From the NCBI RefSeq assembly GCF_001547525.1, contig NZ_LNJP01000003.1, positions 1,798,001 to 1,862,000 on the forward strand: DNA of 64,000 nucleotides, read 5' to 3'. The notes under the pieces are model-generated. The model ran no database searches and had not been told where the DNA came from. It worked only from the letters and a program-made list of their open reading frames with translations. Source of the DNA: Burkholderia anthina (GTDB taxonomy: Bacteria; Pseudomonadota; Gammaproteobacteria; Burkholderiales; Burkholderiaceae). Shown here one piece after another: positions 19,943 through 27,613 of the stretch. Position 1 is the stretch's first letter, and each line of letters opens with the position of its first letter. Position numbers and translations under genes: made by a program.

Positions 19943-19981
19943 GCCGGCGCAAGCGGGGTGACCTGCTTGCGCCGGCTTTTT
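19943..19981 (+). terminator. Rho-independent terminator of the choline operon
   Basis: Perfect 12-bp stem GCCGGCGCAAGC (19943-19954) / GCTTGCGCCGGC (19965-19976), ten-base loop, five T (19977-19981). Located about 50 bp past the choX stop. Confidence 0.93.
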
Positions 19982-20076
19982 GCTGCCCGCTTCACGCTCG
20001 CGTCGATGGCCAGCGCAAGCCCGTTATTAGCGTGAACAGGCCCTATACTGCTCGATCCCCGATCGAGGAGACGGCA

Positions 20077-20205
20077 ATGACCCGCAACCCGCTTGATGCA
20101 TCCGGACGGCAACACGCGGCCGGCACGCGGCTGAATGGCGCGACCGCTTCGGCCGACGCAGGCTGTCACCGCGCGCTGCCGTACCGCGGCCAAACCTTCG
20201 CATGA
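20077..20205 (+). CDS. 42-residue ORF translationally coupled to the TRIC channel gene
   Basis: Starts at ATG 20077 with a very good ribosome site (GAGGAGACGGCA) and ends with TGA overlapping the next gene's ATG (ATGA at 20202-20205). The peptide begins MTRNPLDASGRQHAAGTRL, is hydrophilic and matches no family known to me. A -10-like TATACT at 20044-20049 is well placed to drive it. The channel gene has no comparable ribosome site of its own, so the small ORF may exist to deliver ribosomes to it, or be a short functional protein. Confidence 0.5.
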   Translation: MTRNPLDASGRQHAAGTRLNGATASADAGCHRALPYRGQTFA

Positions 20206-20828
20206 AGCGCATCGAGCAAGTCGTGCTCGCGGCCGATCTCGCGGGCACGGCGGTGTTCGCGATCGAGGGCGCCAATGCGGCGATCGGCGCCGGACTCGAC
20301 CTGTTCGGGGTGATGGTGCTGTCGCTCGTCGTCGCGCTCGGCGGCGGCGTGATTCGCGACCTGCTGATCGGCGCCCGCCCGCCGAGCGCCGTGAGCGACT
20401 GGCGTTATCCGGCGCTCGCGTTCGCGGCCGGGCTGTTCGCATTCGTGTTCCATGCGCGGGTCGCGTCGTTTTCGCCGTCGCTGCTGACGATGCTCGATGC
20501 GGCCGGCCTCGCGCTGTTCGCGGTCGCGGGGGCGGTGAAGGCGCTCGAATTCCGCGTGCCCCCGTTCATTGCCACGCTGATGGGCGCGGTGACCGGCTGC
20601 GGGGGCGGCGTCGTGCGCGATCTGCTGCTCGCGCGGATACCCGTCGTGCTGGTCACCGACATCTACGCGAGCGCGGCGCTGCTCGGCGCGGTCGTCGTCG
20701 TGCTGTGCCGGCGGCTCGGTTGCCCGCCCGTCGTCGCGGCCTTGCTGGGCGGGCTAGCGTGCTTCGCGCTGCGGATGGCGGCGGTGCGTTTCGGCTGGCA
20801 GTTGCCGAAAATCGCCGCGGGGGCGTAG
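20202..20828 (+). CDS. Trimeric intracellular cation (TRIC) channel family membrane protein
   Basis: 208 residues with about seven transmembrane helices. Two copies of the family's glycine-rich motif are seen: LGGGVIRDLLIG (about residues 46-57) and CGGGVVRDLLLAR (about 127-139), the paired three-helix repeat of YadS/UPF0126 proteins. Prokaryotic TRIC proteins are homotrimeric monovalent cation channels. It starts inside the stop of a 42-residue ORF. Its 3' end is only 8 bp from the convergent PACE gene. Confidence 0.88.
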   Translation: MKRIEQVVLAADLAGTAVFAIEGANAAIGAGLDLFGVMVLSLVVALGGGVIRDLLIGARPPSAVSDWRYPALAFAAGLFAFVFHARVASFSPSLLTMLDAAGLALFAVAGAVKALEFRVPPFIATLMGAVTGCGGGVVRDLLLARIPVVLVTDIYASAALLGAVVVVLCRRLGCPPVVAALLGGLACFALRMAAVRFGWQLPKIAAGA

Positions 20829-20836
20829 GCCCCGGC

Positions 20837-21262
20837 TTACGACTCCTTCGTCGCCGCCGGCACGTCGAATACCCGATCGAACGCCCACTGGAACACGAAC
20901 GCGTAGCAGAAGAAGAACGCGAACAGCCCGATATCGACGACGAACGCGTCGAACCACGAGATGTCGAGCCACCACGACACGACGGGCACGAGGATGAAGA
21001 TCAGCCCGCCCTCGAATCCGGTCGCGTGCAGGATCCGCCGTCCGAGCGTGCGCGCCGGCTGCCGGCGCGACGCTTCCCAGCGCTCGAACAGCGCGTTGAA
21101 GATCATGTTCCACAGCATCGCGATCGCCGACATCGTCGCCGACAGCGCGCCGGAATAGACGAGGTCCTGCTTGAAGATCGCCGCGATCGCGGGCGAGATG
21201 CAGGAAATGGCGATCGCTTCGTAGAGCACCGCCTGCGTGATCCTGCGCGGTAGGCCTTGCAC
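20837..21262 (-). CDS. PACE family (AceI-like) multidrug efflux protein
   Basis: 141 residues, four transmembrane helices arranged as two bacterial transmembrane pair domains. The first carries RITQAVLYEAIAI with the Glu that in AceI is essential for proton coupling; WNMIFNALFERWE is the characteristic end of a BTP domain. AceI exports chlorhexidine and related biocides. A LysR gene is divergently transcribed from the shared 146-bp region, as aceR is from aceI, so that regulator probably controls it. Confidence 0.88.
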   Translation of the reverse strand: MQGLPRRITQAVLYEAIAISCISPAIAAIFKQDLVYSGALSATMSAIAMLWNMIFNALFERWEASRRQPARTLGRRILHATGFEGGLIFILVPVVSWWLDISWFDAFVVDIGLFAFFFCYAFVFQWAFDRVFDVPAATKES

Positions 21263-21365
21263 GGGTTCCTCCGGTTCGAGGTCGACCGTCGCGGCACCAT
21301 GCCGCGACGCCCCGCAAGGCTAGTCGCGTTGCGCACCCGCTTCAATTCACCTAATCTCACCCCGA

Positions 21366-21380
21366 TTGAATCGAATTCAA
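21366..21380. promoter_or_regulatory. LysR-type palindrome TTGAATCGAATTCAA
   Basis: Perfect inverted repeat TTGAAT-CGA-ATTCAA (a T-N11-A motif) in the intergenic region between the divergent PACE and LysR genes, 28 bp before the LysR start. A related half-site TTCAATTCA lies a few bases upstream. It fits autoregulation and control of the efflux gene. Confidence 0.55.
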
Positions 21381-21408
21381 CCCGGCCGCATCCGGCCCGC
21401 GAGGCCCC

Positions 21409-22353
21409 GTGTTCTCGAAAATTCCCCTGACCGCATTGCGTGTATTCGAATCGTCGGCGCGGCTCGGCACGTTCAAGGCCGCCGCAGACGAGCTGTCCGT
21501 GACGCCGGCTGCCGTGTCGCACCAGATCAAGTCGCTCGAGAGCCGCGTCGGCGTGCTGCTGTTCGAGCGCGGCGCAGGCGGCGTGCGGCTGACGGAAGAA
21601 GGCGAGCGGCTGTTTCGCGCGAGTCACGATGCGTTGCTGGCATTGAGCCGCGGGCTCGATGCGGTGCGTCCCGATGCGGCCGACGAGCGCCCGCTCGTGC
21701 TGACCACCACGCCGGCGTTTGCGGCGATGTGGCTGATTCCGCGTCTCGGCGCGTTTCGACCCGTCGATCCGCACCTGCACATCAAGGTCGAAACGGGGAA
21801 TGCGCTCGTCGATCTCGAACGCGATGCACGCGTCGATCTCGCGATTCGCGCGACGTCGCGGCAGTTTCCCGCGTTGCACGAGATTGCGCTGATCGACGAA
21901 TATTTCGGCGCGTATGCGGCCGTCGGGTTCGACGCGCATCGCGCGGACGGGACGCTCGACCTGATCGAAACGGTGTGGGATACGCCGTTGCCCGTGTCGG
22001 TCGACTGGGCGTCGTGGTGCCGTGCGGCGGGCCGGGAGGCGTGGCTCGAACGTGCGGTCTTCCGTCATTACGACGACGAGCATTACGCGTTGCAGGCCGT
22101 GCTGCACGGGCAGGGGATCGCGCTGCTCAGCTCGGTGCTGGCCGCCGAGCACGTCGAGCGCGGCGCGTTGATGCCGATCGAGCCCGCGGTGCGGCTCGAC
22201 GGTGCGCGCTTCGTCGCGCTGTGCCGGCCGGGGCGCGAGCGCGAGCCGCAGGTCAGGCGGTTTCTCGACTGGCTCGAAGCGGAAGTCGCACGAACGCGCG
22301 ACGCGGTGGCGCGGATGGCGCCGGACGAGCACCGCGCCGCTACCCGAACCTGA
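21409..22353 (+). CDS. LysR-type regulator, GcvA-like subgroup
   Basis: 314 residues from a GTG at 21409 (FSKIPLTALRVFESSARLGT). The winged HTH is clear: FKAAADELSVTPAAVSHQIK, then LESRVGVLLFERG and VRLTEEG. The C-terminal effector domain follows (LVLTTTPAFAAMWLIPRLGAF, DARVDLAIRAT, VLHGQGIALLSSVL). The opening resembles the GcvA branch. Placed divergent to the PACE efflux gene, it is likely its regulator. Its last 14 nt overlap the 3' end of the convergent BNR-repeat gene. Confidence 0.88.
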   Translation: MFSKIPLTALRVFESSARLGTFKAAADELSVTPAAVSHQIKSLESRVGVLLFERGAGGVRLTEEGERLFRASHDALLALSRGLDAVRPDAADERPLVLTTTPAFAAMWLIPRLGAFRPVDPHLHIKVETGNALVDLERDARVDLAIRATSRQFPALHEIALIDEYFGAYAAVGFDAHRADGTLDLIETVWDTPLPVSVDWASWCRAAGREAWLERAVFRHYDDEHYALQAVLHGQGIALLSSVLAAEHVERGALMPIEPAVRLDGARFVALCRPGREREPQVRRFLDWLEAEVARTRDAVARMAPDEHRAATRT

Positions 22354-23494
22354 CGCAATACGCCGGCGGCAAATGCGCCGATACCTGTTGCCAGCGCTCG
22401 CCGCCATCGGCGGACGTCCATAACCCGCCGGTCGTCGACGCCATCGCGAGGCGCGTGCCGGAATCGTCCACCGCGAGCCCGTGCCGGTACACAAGGTCGT
22501 ACGCGGGCGCGGCCGGCAACCCGTTCGACAGGCTCTCGAAAGTGCGGCCGCCGTCGCGCGTGCGCGTGACGACGAACCGGCCGTTTACCGGGATCCGGCA
22601 CGCATCCTTCACGGCCGGTACGAACCACGCGGTATCCGGTTCGTGCGGATGCACGGCCACCGCGAAACCGAAGCTCGACGGTTGCGCCTCGATTCGCCGC
22701 CAGTGTTCGCCGCCGTCGGTCGAGCGGAAGATCGCGCAGTGATGCTGCGTCCACAGCACGTCCGGATTGGCCGCGCACTGCACGACGCGGTGCGGGTCCT
22801 GCATGTTCGGCTCGCCGCGTCGCTCGGGCGGCATGTAGTCGGCTTCCATGCCTTCCGCGGTCACGCGCCACGTCGCGCCGCCGTCCGCGGTCTGCCAGAC
22901 GCCGCCGCACGAGATGCCGACGGTGACGTGCCGGCTGTCGCGCGGATCGACCATCACCGAATGGATGCCCGGCGCGTCGTACCCGCCGCCGCCCCATTCG
23001 GCGCGTTCGGGGCGATCCCACAGCGGGCGGTTGAGTGCCCACGAATCGCCGTGATCGTCGGAACGGAACAGGCCGCCGGGAATCGTGCCGGCCCACAGCA
23101 CGCCGGGTTCGTCCGTGCCGCCGGTTTCGAGCGACCAGATTTGCTGAAGCGTCCACGGCGGTTGCGGCTGTGGCGGCCCGGGCGGCTCGTCGTCCATGGC
23201 GCCGTTGCCGGCATGCGCATCGGCGCGGGGAGGTGACGCGTCGGCGTGCTGCGGCGGATAAACCGGGACCGCGCATTCCTCCCATTCGGTGGCGCCGGCG
23301 CGCAGCCGATGCAACTTCACGCCGAAATGCCCCAGATTGAGCGCCGCATACAGCGTACCGTCGCGCGGGTCGGCGAGCGCCATGCTGACGGGCTCGCCGA
23401 TGAAATGGGGTTCGCCGAGCGTCCAGCCGCCGTTGCCGTCGGGTTGCAGGACGAACAGGCCCTTGCGGGTGGCGACGAGTAGTCGATCGTTCAT
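22340..23494 (-). CDS. BNR/WD40-like beta-propeller protein
   Basis: 384 residues, no signal peptide. Repeated Asp-box-like motifs mark propeller blades: GGLFRSDDHGDSWAL, VWQTADGGATWRV, IFRSTDGGEHWRR, TRTRDGGRTFES and LWTSADGGERWQQ. Such folds occur in sialidases and photosystem assembly factors, but no sialidase catalytic residues can be recognised, so an enzymatic name is not justified. A Pro-rich loop near residues 95-112 is probably disordered. The MoaD/ThiS-like gene lies 76 bp upstream on the same strand, so the two are probably an operon. Confidence 0.82.
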   Translation of the reverse strand: MNDRLLVATRKGLFVLQPDGNGGWTLGEPHFIGEPVSMALADPRDGTLYAALNLGHFGVKLHRLRAGATEWEECAVPVYPPQHADASPPRADAHAGNGAMDDEPPGPPQPQPPWTLQQIWSLETGGTDEPGVLWAGTIPGGLFRSDDHGDSWALNRPLWDRPERAEWGGGGYDAPGIHSVMVDPRDSRHVTVGISCGGVWQTADGGATWRVTAEGMEADYMPPERRGEPNMQDPHRVVQCAANPDVLWTQHHCAIFRSTDGGEHWRRIEAQPSSFGFAVAVHPHEPDTAWFVPAVKDACRIPVNGRFVVTRTRDGGRTFESLSNGLPAAPAYDLVYRHGLAVDDSGTRLAMASTTGGLWTSADGGERWQQVSAHLPPAYCVRFG

Positions 23495-23570
23495 GTGCGG
23501 TGTCTCCGGATGGTCCGCCTTGGCGCGACGGCGTCTGGTATCAGGGGAGTGCGCCCGTGCATCGCTCCCT

Positions 23571-23840
23571 TTATCCGCCGGTCAGCGCCTGCACGACATA
23601 CACGCGGCTGGCGTCGCCGAGCGCATCGGACAGATGCTGCCGGTCGCGGATCGGCTGGCCGTCGATGAACACCGACAGGTGCTTTCGCAGCGCGCCCTGG
23701 TCGTCGACGATGTAGCCGCGCAGCCTGGGCTGCTCGCTGAAAACGGTGTCGAATGCTTCGCCGACCGTGCGCGCGTCGATATCGCGCTCGGGCGTTTCGA
23801 CATGCCGCTGGATCGACGCGGCGAAAAAGAGGTGCGCCAT
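23571..23840 (-). CDS. MoaD/ThiS-like beta-grasp protein
   Basis: 89 residues from ATG 23840 (MAHLFFAASIQRHVETPERD); eight further codons are open upstream. The beta-grasp fold is suggested by the spacing of strands and by LRGYIVDDQGALRKHLSVFIDG and the C-terminal VYVVQALTGG. The terminal Gly-Gly is the adenylation and thiocarboxylation site in MoaD, ThiS and ubiquitin-like carriers. No E1-like MoeB/ThiF gene is nearby. It lies directly upstream of the beta-propeller gene on the same strand. Confidence 0.8.
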   Translation of the reverse strand: MAHLFFAASIQRHVETPERDIDARTVGEAFDTVFSEQPRLRGYIVDDQGALRKHLSVFIDGQPIRDRQHLSDALGDASRVYVVQALTGG

Positions 23841-23952
23841 GGCGGTAGCTGGCAGGAGCCGCACGAAGGGACGGCTTGTAGTGTAGGCGATCCGGCGGGC
23901 GCCGAAAGGTGGAACGGAGCCGCCGTGCGCGGCGCGCGCGGGGTGGCGGCGG

Positions 23953-24642
23953 CTAAACCGGAATCGACCGCCCCCTGATCCGGATCCCGAGCCGCACGAC
24001 GCCGATCACCGCATTCGACAGCCACGTGAGCCAGCGCGGCATCCCGCGTCGGCGGATGTCGAGCAGCAGCACGATCCGCACGGCGTCGCCGTCGTTCCAC
24101 ACCTCGTGCGTGAACGTGTCGTCCCATAGCAGGAAGCGGCCTTCGTCGAGCCGGTATTCGTGCCCGTCGACCTTCAGCACGGCGGCCGGCGTGCCGTCCG
24201 CGCGCCGCGGCATCGACAGCACGAGATAACCGCGCAGGATGCCGCGAAACGGCCCGCGATGCGGCGGGATGTGCTTGCCGGGCGCGAGGAACGACAGCGA
24301 CGCGGACAGTACGTCCGGCGACGCCGCGACGAGCGACGCGACGGTCGGGCAGCGCGACAGGTTGCGCGCAAACGGCTGGCCGTACGCCTGCATGATGAAC
24401 ATCCGCCAGTCGCGCGCATCGTTGGCCGAGATGTCGTACTGCTCGCGCATGATTTCGTGAAAGCGCGGGATGCGCGGCATGTCGCGTGCGACGTCGAGCG
24501 CCTCCGCGCGGATCGCGGGCCATGCGCGCACGAAACGCTCGGCATCCGGGAATGCGGCCGCGTCGAGCACCGCGCCGCTGTCGATATGGCGGTCGTACAG
24601 CGTGCGCAGCAGGGCGGCTGCATGGTCGTAGGCGGCGGACAT
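23953..24642 (-). CDS. Aspartyl/asparaginyl beta-hydroxylase (LpxO-like) dioxygenase
   Basis: 229 residues. A cupin-type Fe(II)/2-oxoglutarate site is readable: IPPHRGPFRGILRGYLVL (H128, R137), LLWDDTFTHEVWND (D175, H179) and R189 for 2-oxoglutarate. LpxO members 2-hydroxylate lipid A acyl chains; other family members hydroxylate Asp/Asn or small molecules. The C-terminus (WLTWLSNAVIGVVRLGIRIRG) is hydrophobic and basic, suggesting attachment to the inner membrane, which favours a lipid substrate. Monocistronic. The substrate remains inference. Confidence 0.8.
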   Translation of the reverse strand: MSAAYDHAAALLRTLYDRHIDSGAVLDAAAFPDAERFVRAWPAIRAEALDVARDMPRIPRFHEIMREQYDISANDARDWRMFIMQAYGQPFARNLSRCPTVASLVAASPDVLSASLSFLAPGKHIPPHRGPFRGILRGYLVLSMPRRADGTPAAVLKVDGHEYRLDEGRFLLWDDTFTHEVWNDGDAVRIVLLLDIRRRGMPRWLTWLSNAVIGVVRLGIRIRGRSIPV

Positions 24643-24853
24643 GGTCGATCGACGGGTGGCCCGGATGAAGGGGTGATCAGTCTGCCCGAAGCACGGCGGG
24701 CATTGCGTTACGTCAGGTTACGCCGGCTGACGAATGAATGACAGTTCGACGAATGTCCGGCAGGCGCGAATGAACAGGCCGGGAATAAACCGCGTTCCTC
24801 CGTCGTCATACGCGTGTAGCACGTCGTCTCATTGACTGATGAAGGAGTGGAAC

Positions 24854-25198
24854 ATGAACACGCACTGGCTGGTGGCCGCCACGGTGGCGGCGATTTCTCT
24901 CGCAGGTGTCGCGACGCAAGCGTCGGCACAGGCGCTCACGCGCGAGCAGGTCCGGCAGGAACTGATCGATGCCGAAAACAACGGGCTGCGCTTCGTGACC
25001 GATACGTCGTATCCGGACGTGAGCCCGCTGTTCCGGAATCAGGCCGAGCGGATGCCGCAGCGGCAGGCCAGCACGGCGGTCGGCAGCGATCCTGCCATGT
25101 CGTCCGAAGCGGGCAAGCCGGCGGCGACGTCGCCGCGTCGAGGCGCCGCCGCATGCGTCGGCCCCGCGAGCTTCTGCACGATCTATTTCGGAAGTTGA
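24854..25198 (+). CDS. DUF4148 exported protein (first of a tandem pair)
   Basis: 114 residues; GAAGGAGTGGAAC precedes ATG 24854. Sec signal peptide MNTHWLVAATVAAISLAGVA with cleavage near ASA-QA. The mature start ALTREQVRQELIDAENNGLR is the DUF4148 signature. The rest is polar; two Cys near the end (ACVGPASFCTI) could form a disulfide. DUF4148 proteins are abundant, small periplasmic proteins of Burkholderiales with no known role. A second member follows after about 70 bp. Confidence 0.85.
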   Translation: MNTHWLVAATVAAISLAGVATQASAQALTREQVRQELIDAENNGLRFVTDTSYPDVSPLFRNQAERMPQRQASTAVGSDPAMSSEAGKPAATSPRRGAAACVGPASFCTIYFGS

Positions 25199-25269
25199 TC
25201 CGCCCGCCTGCATTCGCAGGCCGCGTCTGTCCCGTGGTTGAGCGCTACGTCATATTGAAGGAGTTAATG

Positions 25270-25545
25270 ATGAAAAACTATATCGCAGTACTGATGATGG
25301 TCGGTACGATCGCCGGTCAGTCGGCATTCGCGCAAGCGGCCGCGCCGCTGACGCGTGCGCAGGTTCGGGACGAACTGATGCGTGTCGAAGCGGCCGGGTA
25401 CGACCCGGCGAAGGGTGACGACGGCGCGTATCCGGCCGATATCCAGGCCGCTCAAGCGAAGCTCGCCGAGCAGGACCGGGCGCGGATGGCGGCGTCCGCC
25501 GCACCGGAGGCCGGACCCGGCATGCCGGCGCAGGTCGCCAACTAG
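25270..25545 (+). CDS. DUF4148 exported protein (second of a tandem pair)
   Basis: 91 residues. Two adjacent ATGs (25267 and 25270) follow AAGGAG; the second has the better spacing of 6 nt. Signal peptide MKNYIAVLMMVGTIAGQSAFA, then PLTRAQVRDELMRVEAAGYDP, the DUF4148 motif, and ADIQAAQAKLAEQ. It is more typical of the family than its neighbour, which has diverged in its second half. No terminator was identified after it. Confidence 0.85.
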   Translation: MKNYIAVLMMVGTIAGQSAFAQAAAPLTRAQVRDELMRVEAAGYDPAKGDDGAYPADIQAAQAKLAEQDRARMAASAAPEAGPGMPAQVAN

Positions 25546-25717
25546 GTGCCGACATGTACCCGTATTGCGCGAGGCCGTCGGCATTGCGACAGAGCGAGGC
25601 ACGCGCGCAGCGTGTCGCGCGGAGACGAATCGTGGGGAGCGGTGGTGCGGCGTCGTCGCGGCGCCGATGCGCGCTTCATGCAGGCGGGCGGGGGGCGACG
25701 CGCGTCGTCGCGCGTCG

Positions 25718-25752
25718 AAAAAACGCCCGGGCCGAGTCGATGGGGCCCGGCG
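25718..25752 (-). terminator. Rho-independent terminator of the tetronate operon
   Basis: On the minus strand a GC-rich stem CGCCGGGCC...GGCCCGGGCG with a loop of about 10 nt is followed by six T (plus-strand A-run 25718-25723). It lies just past the denD stop and closes the seven-gene unit. Confidence 0.75.
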
Positions 25753-25761
25753 CGCCGCAAA

Positions 25762-26733
25762 TCAGCGCCGTTCGTCCGCGATATGGCTGCGGATCACGTC
25801 CGCGAACGACGTGTCGCCCTTCAGCCCGAGCGCTTCCGCGCGCGACGTATCCCAGCGGCCCGGCCAACTGCCGACGATCTTCTCGACGCGTTCGTCGGGC
25901 ACGTGGCGGATCAGCTTCACGACCTCGTCGCCCGCGACTTCGCGCAGCGCCGCGATCATCTCGTCGACCGATACCGACAGCCCCGGCAGGTTGATCACGC
26001 GCTTGCTGCCGAGTTGCGCGCCGTCGATTTCGCATCCGGCGACGAGCGCGTCGATCGCGCCGCGCGGCGACAGCAGCCACAGCCGCGTCGAGCCCGGCAC
26101 CGGGCACACGCTTTCCTCGCCGTTCAGCGGCTCGCGGATGATGCCGCTCGCGAACGACGACGCGGCCGCGTTCGGGCGGCCGGGCCGTACGCTGATCGTC
26201 GGCAGCCGCAGCACGCGGCCGTCGACGAAGCCGCGCCGCGCGTAGTCGCACAGCAGCAGTTCGGCGATCGCCTTCTCGGCGCCGTACGACGATTGCGGAT
26301 TCAGCGCGGTGTCGTCCTGCACGACGTCGGGTAGCGCGCCGCCGTATACCGCGACGGAGCTCGTGAACACGACGCGCGGCCGGTGGCCGCGTGCGCGGCA
26401 CACTTCGAGCAGCGTGCGCGACGCGTCGAGATTGATCCGCATGCCGAGATCGAAGTCGGCTTCGGCCTGCCCGCTGACGATCGCCGCGAGGTGGAAGATC
26501 GCGCCCGTCTGCGTGTCGATCGCGCTGTCGAGCACCGCGCGATCGGCGATGTCGCCGACGATCGACGTCACGCGCGCGTCGCCGAAATCGCTGCCCTTGA
26601 CGACGTCGAGCAGCACCAGTTCGTCGATCTTCTCGATACGGCCGTCGGGGCCCGTGAGTTCGCCGCGCTCGAGCAGCTTGCGCGCGAGACGCTGGCCGAG
26701 AAAGCCGGCGCCGCCGGTGATCAGTACTTTCAT
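25762..26733 (-). CDS. denD: D-erythronate dehydrogenase
   Basis: 323 residues, extended short-chain dehydrogenase. The Rossmann motif is MKVLITGGAGFLGQRLARKL and the catalytic Tyr-Lys is in SSYGAEKAIAELLL, with FTSSVAVYGG supplying the Ser. The string IFHLAAIVSGQAEADFDLG and the substrate loop LRLPTISVRPGRPNAAASSF match DenD, which oxidises D-erythronate at C2 to 2-oxo-tetronate. It is the last gene of the minus-strand operon, 28 bp after otnI. Confidence 0.88.
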   Translation of the reverse strand: MKVLITGGAGFLGQRLARKLLERGELTGPDGRIEKIDELVLLDVVKGSDFGDARVTSIVGDIADRAVLDSAIDTQTGAIFHLAAIVSGQAEADFDLGMRINLDASRTLLEVCRARGHRPRVVFTSSVAVYGGALPDVVQDDTALNPQSSYGAEKAIAELLLCDYARRGFVDGRVLRLPTISVRPGRPNAAASSFASGIIREPLNGEESVCPVPGSTRLWLLSPRGAIDALVAGCEIDGAQLGSKRVINLPGLSVSVDEMIAALREVAGDEVVKLIRHVPDERVEKIVGSWPGRWDTSRAEALGLKGDTSFADVIRSHIADERR

Positions 26734-26761
26734 GTTCGTTGCCCTATGTGGAATACGGGAA

Positions 26762-27538
26762 TCACAGGTACGGCTTGATCCAGCCGAGACCTTCGGACGT
26801 GCCGGCCTTCGGCCGATACTCGCAGCCGATCCAGCCGTCGTAGCCGAGCGCGTCGATCAGCGCGAACAGATACGGGTAGTTGAGTTCGCCGACATCCGGC
26901 TCGTGGCGTTCCGGCACGCCCGCGATCTGGATATGGCCGATGCCCGCGAAATCGCGCTTGAGCTTCATCGCGAGATCGCCTTCGACGATCTGGCAGTGGT
27001 AGCAGTCGAACTGCACCTTCAGGTTCGGCGCGCCGACTTCCGCGCGGATCGCCTGCGCGTCGTCCTGGCGGCTCAGGAAATAGCCCGGCATGTCGCGCTG
27101 GTTGATCGGCTCGATCAGGATCGTGATGCCGTGGGCGGCCGCGGCCTGCGCCGCATGGCGCAGGTTCGCCAGATAGGTGTCGCGATGGCGCGCGCGGTCG
27201 GCGCCCTGCGGCACCATGCCGGCCATCACGTGCAGCTTCTTGTTGCCGATCACGCGCGCATAGTCGAGCGCCCGGTCGATGCCGCGACGGAATTCGTCCT
27301 CGCGGCCCGGCAGCGAAGCAATGCCGCGTTCGCCCGCGGCCCAGTCGCCCGGCGGCGCGTTGAACAGCGCCTGTTCGAGGCCGTGCGCGTCGAGGCGCGC
27401 GCGGATGTCGTCGGCCGCGAAGTCGTACGGAAACAGATACTCGACGGCCTTGAAGCCGTCGTGGGCGGCAGCGGCGAAGCGTTCGAGGAACGCATGCTCG
27501 GTGTACATCATCGAGAGGTTGGCGGCGAAGCGTGGCAT
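26762..27538 (-). CDS. otnI: 2-oxo-tetronate isomerase (hydroxypyruvate isomerase family)
   Basis: 258 residues, TIM barrel of the xylose-isomerase-like superfamily. The N-terminus [20 protein letters not shown] and the motifs [40 protein letters not shown] and [15 protein letters not shown] are those of Hyi/OtnI proteins; the Glu, Asp, His and Glu that bind the metal sit in them. It converts 2-oxo- to 3-oxo-tetronate. The operon context (denD, ltnD, otnK, otnC) favours OtnI over hydroxypyruvate isomerase. Confidence 0.9.
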   Translation of the reverse strand: MPRFAANLSMMYTEHAFLERFAAAAHDGFKAVEYLFPYDFAADDIRARLDAHGLEQALFNAPPGDWAAGERGIASLPGREDEFRRGIDRALDYARVIGNKKLHVMAGMVPQGADRARHRDTYLANLRHAAQAAAAHGITILIEPINQRDMPGYFLSRQDDAQAIRAEVGAPNLKVQFDCYHCQIVEGDLAMKLKRDFAGIGHIQIAGVPERHEPDVGELNYPYLFALIDALGYDGWIGCEYRPKAGTSEGLGWIKPYL

Positions 27539-27613
27539 GGCAGCGAGTCCTGTGTATGAATGGGGCGGGGCGCCGCGCGCCCCGCGTCGAATGATGAATC
27601 GGCCAGCGGCGGA

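Noticed and set aside
22340-23494. Naming the BNR-repeat protein a sialidase
   Set aside because: Asp-box motifs are present, but the catalytic Arg triad, Tyr and Asp of sialidases could not be identified and there is no signal peptide.
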